Source: an uncultured Prevotellaceae bacterium
Lineage (GTDB): Bacteria > Bacteroidota > Bacteroidia > Bacteroidales > Bacteroidaceae
Reading direction: 5' to 3'
NCBI GenBank assembly: GCA_947166345.1
Contig: CAMVDU010000013.1
Location: 1-60,875, forward strand
DNA length: 60,875 nucleotides
How positions within the stretch are numbered: the stretch's first letter is position 1; every line of letters starts with the position of its first letter. The translations under genes and the position numbers were made by a program. The notes beneath the pieces were generated by a model, which worked only from the letters and a program-made list of their open reading frames with translations, ran no database searches and had not been told where the DNA came from. Below are positions 57,492 through 60,875 of this stretch, piece by piece.

Positions 57492-58999
57492 GCCTTGTGT
57501 CCTCCTATCTGTTTATTACGTTCCTTGGCGGTGGCACCCTCCTCGAAATTCAAACCGCGAAGAATGGCGTTCTTGCCGAAACGCTGTTTGATTTTCAATT
57601 GTGTTTCCTGCATCCGACGCTCCTTGTCGCGTTTTGCCTTTTCCTCCTGCTTCTGCTTCTCCATCGCCTCGTAGTCAGTAAAGAGGTCAAGCTGCTGGGG
57701 TGCCTTGTCTTTTGCAGCGGTGGATGCCTCCGATACCACATGGTTCGTGGTCAGGTTCAACCTGCGAATCAGCAAGTCTGGATTCACTTGGCGGTCGAAG
57801 AGTTCTGCTGCGCCATCCATGATTTGCCTCGATGACGATGTGGGCTTCTCAAAGTTGAATGTGCCGTGGGCGTGTTTCGGAACGGCCTTGCCGTAATAGT
57901 TGTTGGTGATTTCACCATGATACTTCTCGCGGATCTCAGGACGTGTCAGGTTCTCTGCATCGTAGCCGACCGTCAATACCAGTTGGTCTGTCACCAACCG
58001 TTTCGATACCAAGTTGAGTGCCATTCCTTCTGCCATTTCCTGTATCACCACACGGGCCTTTTTGAAGTCGTAAGGCTCCTGTAGCACCTGTCCGCTACTG
58101 AAGGAGTTTGTTTCTGGACGATAAGCCTTCACCGCTTCCATCGTACATGGCTCCCAGCCCCAGGCATGGTCTATCAGCAGTTCTGCATTCACACCGAAAA
58201 GCCGATAGAGCGTTTCCTCATGTTGCACGGACATCCGGGCCAACTGCCCCATTGTGTCTACGCCATACAAAGCCAACTTCTCTGCAATACCGCGTCCCAC
58301 CCTCCAGAACTTCGTGATCGGACGATAGTCCCAGAGCTCACGGCGATACGACATTTCATCCAGTTCGGCGATTCGTACACCGTCCTTGTCGGCAGGTGCC
58401 TTTTTCGCCATGATGTCCATCGCGACCTTACAGAGATACATATTTGTGCCGATGCCGGCCGTAGCCGTGATGCCCGTCTGACTCAGCACGTCACGAATCA
58501 TCTTCATAGCCAACTGATGGGCAGTCAGTTTGTATGTGCCAAGATAAGCAGTCACGTCCATAATCACCTCGTCAATGGAATACACATGGATGTCCTCTGG
58601 TGCAATATACTTCAGATAGGTCTTGTAGATCTTCGAGCTGACCTCGATGTAGTGGGCCATCTGAGGCGGTGCGGCGATATAGTCAACAGCCCAGTCCGGA
58701 TGCTCTTTTAGTTCTATATCCGACGTGGATTTGCCAGTCAGACGATGACCTGGCACCTTGCTCTGCCGCTCGTAGTTCACTTCCCGCATCCGCTGCACCA
58801 CCTCGAAGAGTCGTGCCCGTCCACCTATGCCGTATGCTTTCAGCGATGGCGACACAGCCAGACATATCGTTTTCTCCGTGCGGCTCACATCAGCCACCAC
58901 GAGGTTGGTGGTCAGCGGGTCAAGCCCTCTGTCCACACACTCAACCGAAGCATAGAACGACTTCAGATCGATGGCAATATATGTCCGCTGCTCTGACAT
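57488..58999 (-). CDS. Y-family DNA polymerase (UmuC/DinB-like)
   Basis: 503 residues from the ATG at 58999. Palm motif IAIDLKSFYASVE with the first catalytic Asp at 11 and YSIDEVIMDV with the second Asp/Glu pair; helix-hairpin-helix region around VGRGIAEKLALYGV. A clamp-binding motif QLDLF at 436-440 precedes a Lys/Glu-rich coiled tail. It resembles the UvrX/ImpB-type error-prone polymerases that travel with YolD-like proteins. No LexA-type operator was recognised. Confidence 0.92.
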   Translation of the reverse strand: MSEQRTYIAIDLKSFYASVECVDRGLDPLTTNLVVADVSRTEKTICLAVSPSLKAYGIGGRARLFEVVQRMREVNYERQSKVPGHRLTGKSTSDIELKEHPDWAVDYIAAPPQMAHYIEVSSKIYKTYLKYIAPEDIHVYSIDEVIMDVTAYLGTYKLTAHQLAMKMIRDVLSQTGITATAGIGTNMYLCKVAMDIMAKKAPADKDGVRIAELDEMSYRRELWDYRPITKFWRVGRGIAEKLALYGVDTMGQLARMSVQHEETLYRLFGVNAELLIDHAWGWEPCTMEAVKAYRPETNSFSSGQVLQEPYDFKKARVVIQEMAEGMALNLVSKRLVTDQLVLTVGYDAENLTRPEIREKYHGEITNNYYGKAVPKHAHGTFNFEKPTSSSRQIMDGAAELFDRQVNPDLLIRRLNLTTNHVVSEASTAAKDKAPQQLDLFTDYEAMEKQKQEEKAKRDKERRMQETQLKIKQRFGKNAILRGLNFEEGATAKERNKQIGGHKA

Positions 59000-59030
59000 A
59001 ATCTTCTTAAAGTATTGTAATATTTGGGTA

Positions 59031-59038
59031 CAAAGATA
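59031..59038 (-). promoter_or_regulatory. -7 box for the polymerase-YolD operon
   Basis: TATCTTTG on the minus strand, 31 nt before the ATG at 58999. Confidence 0.6.
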
Positions 59039-59060
59039 CGAATAATAAAGTAAAAATGAG

Positions 59061-59068
59061 TACCTTTG
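59061..59068 (+). promoter_or_regulatory. -7 box for the metallo-beta-lactamase-fold gene
   Basis: TACCTTTG, divergent from the polymerase promoter. Confidence 0.6.
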
Positions 59069-59153
59069 CAAAGAAATTTGCTAAAACGGGAGAAACGAGT
59101 CGGGAGGTAATTCCCCTGTATTTAGAATGAGGGGAAGAAAAAAAGATGAAATT

Positions 59154-59948
59154 ATGAAGTGGACGGTTTTATCAGATAATAGGTCGAGCAATCCGATGCT
59201 TGAAACAGAGCATGGGTTGTCTGTCTTTCTGACAACGGAGCGGTACAAGATTCTGCTTGATACAGGAGCGAGTGATGTGTTTATCCGAAATACAGAGCTG
59301 CTGGGCGTAGATCTCAGCGATGTTGACTATGTTTTCATTTCTCATGGGCATAGCGACCATGCGGGAGGGCTACGTTATTTCTTAGAACATAATCAAAAGG
59401 CTCAGGTTATCGTTTCGCCCGATGCCATGAATGCTCAGTTCTTTTCCAAACGAGGCAATCTGCATAGCATTACTACAGAATGGCCAGAGATAGGCAAGGA
59501 CAGACTCGTCTTGATAGACCATACCTGTGAGATAACAGAAGGGCTCCATGTGATGGCTCATATCCCTCAGAATCATCCGATGCCCAAGGGGAATCAGCAT
59601 CTCTACGTGCAAGATGCTGATGGAGCTTATATCCACGACGATTTCCGTCATGAACTGGCCCTGTATGTCGAGGGACTGCTATTTACAGGCTGTGCGCATA
59701 GTGGACTGGAGAATATTCTGGCAGCTTGCCCATGGCCAGTAAATACTGTTGTAGGCGGTTTCCACTTACTCGACGGCCAAGAGACGGATGAAGAAGTGAA
59801 ATCTTTGACTCAACGATTGAAAGCTAAATATTCTAATACGCAGTTCTTCACCAGTCATTGCACAGGTGACCATGTGTATGATGTAATGAAAGGCGTGATG
59901 GGTGAACAGCTGCAGTCTTTCAGTTGCGGATATGCTAATTTGTCATGA
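59154..59948 (+). CDS. Metallo-beta-lactamase-fold hydrolase
   Basis: 264 residues from the ATG at 59154; an upstream in-frame ATG at 59127 also exists. Metal motif HGHSDH at 64-69, plus LLDTGAS, FTGCAHSG and VVGGFHLL. This pattern fits the group annotated as 7,8-dihydropterin-6-methyl-aminobenzene-phosphate synthase-like proteins. No signal peptide. Substrate unknown. Confidence 0.85.
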   Translation: MKWTVLSDNRSSNPMLETEHGLSVFLTTERYKILLDTGASDVFIRNTELLGVDLSDVDYVFISHGHSDHAGGLRYFLEHNQKAQVIVSPDAMNAQFFSKRGNLHSITTEWPEIGKDRLVLIDHTCEITEGLHVMAHIPQNHPMPKGNQHLYVQDADGAYIHDDFRHELALYVEGLLFTGCAHSGLENILAACPWPVNTVVGGFHLLDGQETDEEVKSLTQRLKAKYSNTQFFTSHCTGDHVYDVMKGVMGEQLQSFSCGYANLS

Positions 59949-60075
59949 GTATGACTACACCGCTGATGCAGATGTAGGCATAGACGATGTAACGGAAGAT
60001 GCGAATGGGGATATCGGGATTTATCGTTTCGATTACATATCAATGGAATCCGTAAAAACAAAACAGATCAAATAA
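59944..60075 (+). pseudogene. C-terminal gene remnant
   Basis: Frame overlapping the MBL stop reads HEYDYTADADVGIDDVTEDA, then continues to YRFDYISMESVKTKQIK and stop. It has no start and a different composition from its neighbours. Looks like the end of a deleted gene. I cannot name the family. Confidence 0.35.
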
Positions 60076-60095
60076 ATAAATTGAATAATTTTGCG

Positions 60096-60752
60096 ATGAA
60101 GAATATAGCACTTGCCACCATCTGTCTCTTTTGCACAATAGAACTCCAGGCACAGGACATAGATGGATTCGTCAACAAGCAACTACAGACTTATCCTCAG
60201 TTGCGTTTGCTCGACTTGTATAAGTCGTGCTTTCAGGACTACATGGGGGCAGAGCATCTTGTGTCGGACAGACAAAGGGTGAAGGCTTATTTGGATGATG
60301 AGCTGAATACTACCAGCATAGATGACCTGATGCCCTGGAACTATGAGCCTTGCGGCATAGACAGCAATTATTATCGTGTCAGTATCAGAACGATCAAGGA
60401 GTCTGTTATATCAGAGGATTTGCTATTGGATGCCTTTATTCGTAGTGCAAACAGCAAGAAGCGTCCTACTGTAGATTCTTGGAGAGACCGATGGCACGTG
60501 ATTATTGGCACAATTGACAAGATGCAACTTGAACTCCCTTATTATCAGCAGGACAAAGCTTTCATTGACAGCATCCTGTCAGTCGGCAGATATGCCATCA
60601 GCCATTCTCCAGAGTATCGTGAGGCATACCATCCACACTATAGGATAGTAGAACGTGGTATCTTCGAACGAGAGTTAAAACCATTGATAGAGCACAAGTA
60701 TTTACAAAACAAAAACAATGATATGGATGACATGATACAGGTCGGAATGTAA
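60096..60752 (+). CDS. Secreted protein of unknown function
   Basis: 218 residues from the ATG at 60096, signal peptide MKNIALATICLFCTIELQAQ. Mostly helical, with LDLYKSCFQDYMGAEHLV, PWNYEPCGIDSNYYRVSI and ILSVGRYAISHSPEYREAYHPHYRIV. Two cysteines (in SCFQDY and EPCGID) might pair. No sorting tail or catalytic motif recognised. Confidence 0.75.
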   Translation: MKNIALATICLFCTIELQAQDIDGFVNKQLQTYPQLRLLDLYKSCFQDYMGAEHLVSDRQRVKAYLDDELNTTSIDDLMPWNYEPCGIDSNYYRVSIRTIKESVISEDLLLDAFIRSANSKKRPTVDSWRDRWHVIIGTIDKMQLELPYYQQDKAFIDSILSVGRYAISHSPEYREAYHPHYRIVERGIFERELKPLIEHKYLQNKNNDMDDMIQVGM

Positions 60753-60827
60753 CGGGATGGCCGTCGGATGCGCTGAAGTATGAAGTTCAGAATGCGAATG
60801 AAATATAAACACATTAATCAGGAATTT

Positions 60828-60875
60828 ATGGAAAATAGCAAAATACAATTTTTGAAGAAAAACTACCTGCTGTTT
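60828..60875 (+). CDS. Start of a gene cut by the window edge
   Basis: MENSKIQFLKKNYLLF, 16 codons to the edge. In-frame ATGs further upstream (60780, 60792, 60798) are possible starts. The basic start followed by a hydrophobic stretch suggests a membrane or exported protein. Confidence 0.4.
   Translation, partial: MENSKIQFLKKNYLLF

Overview
The window looks like a Bacteroidota chromosome, most probably Prevotellaceae from a plant-fibre-rich gut or rumen (inference). Evidence for this: many TAnnTTTG -7 boxes (mostly TACCTTTG), secreted proteins ending in a Prevotella-style C-terminal sorting tail (for example a GQRVA-PTKGL-IVNGKKVV pattern), type III glutamine synthetase, LL-diaminopimelate aminotransferase, and many plant-polysaccharide enzymes. 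No rRNA, tRNA, CRISPR array, integrase or intact transposase was seen.

Layout. Positions 1-6019 hold a nitrogen-assimilation block: gltB (cut by the left edge) diverges from glnK-amtB and an outer-membrane-like protein. After an SDR reductase come dapF and dapL (lysine and peptidoglycan) and glnN. Positions 11624-18710 form a minus-strand group in which large secreted proteins (a GH8 enzyme and two related CHB_HEX_C-like proteins) alternate with small acidic-tailed peptides. Next are an ADP-ribosylglycohydrolase fusion, an AlaX-type editing protein, NADP-type gdhA, an RlpA-like protein, a glycine-zipper lipoprotein and a 1.1-kaa secreted protein. rsmI and tdk are divergent and both look leaderless. 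tdk is followed by an AI-2E-type permease, two DUF4836-like lipoproteins and an FtsX-like protein (28483-34230).

Positions 34309-51380 are rich in glycan degradation: a GH53-GH43 fusion, GH28 with an AraC regulator, a GH43 enzyme and two GH2 enzymes. They are interleaved with flavodoxin-fold reductases, NTF2-like proteins and acetyltransferases. No SusC/SusD pair is present. The right end carries a ZIP transporter, a Tat-exported flavodoxin-like protein, a glutathione peroxidase, a Cthe_2159-like beta-helix protein, a YolD-like/Y-family polymerase pair and a metallo-beta-lactamase-fold protein.

The most striking signal is not a gene. Short repeats have entered intergenic DNA and also, in frame, protein-coding genes. 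One family is a GC-rich hairpin that always reads as LTPNPSPKGEG-like peptide in one orientation and STPLPHREGQGG-like peptide in the other. It occurs in gltB (five copies plus an unrelated hairpin), dapF, a GH43, a GH2 and a small secreted protein, and as an inverted pair between glnK and amtB. A second family consists of period-7 AT-rich arrays that read as NSQFIIHNSQL-like peptide in several enzymes. Related 7-9 bp arrays sit on gene ends and supply stop codons. This resembles the known logic of Rickettsia palindromic elements. I know of no described counterpart for this lineage.
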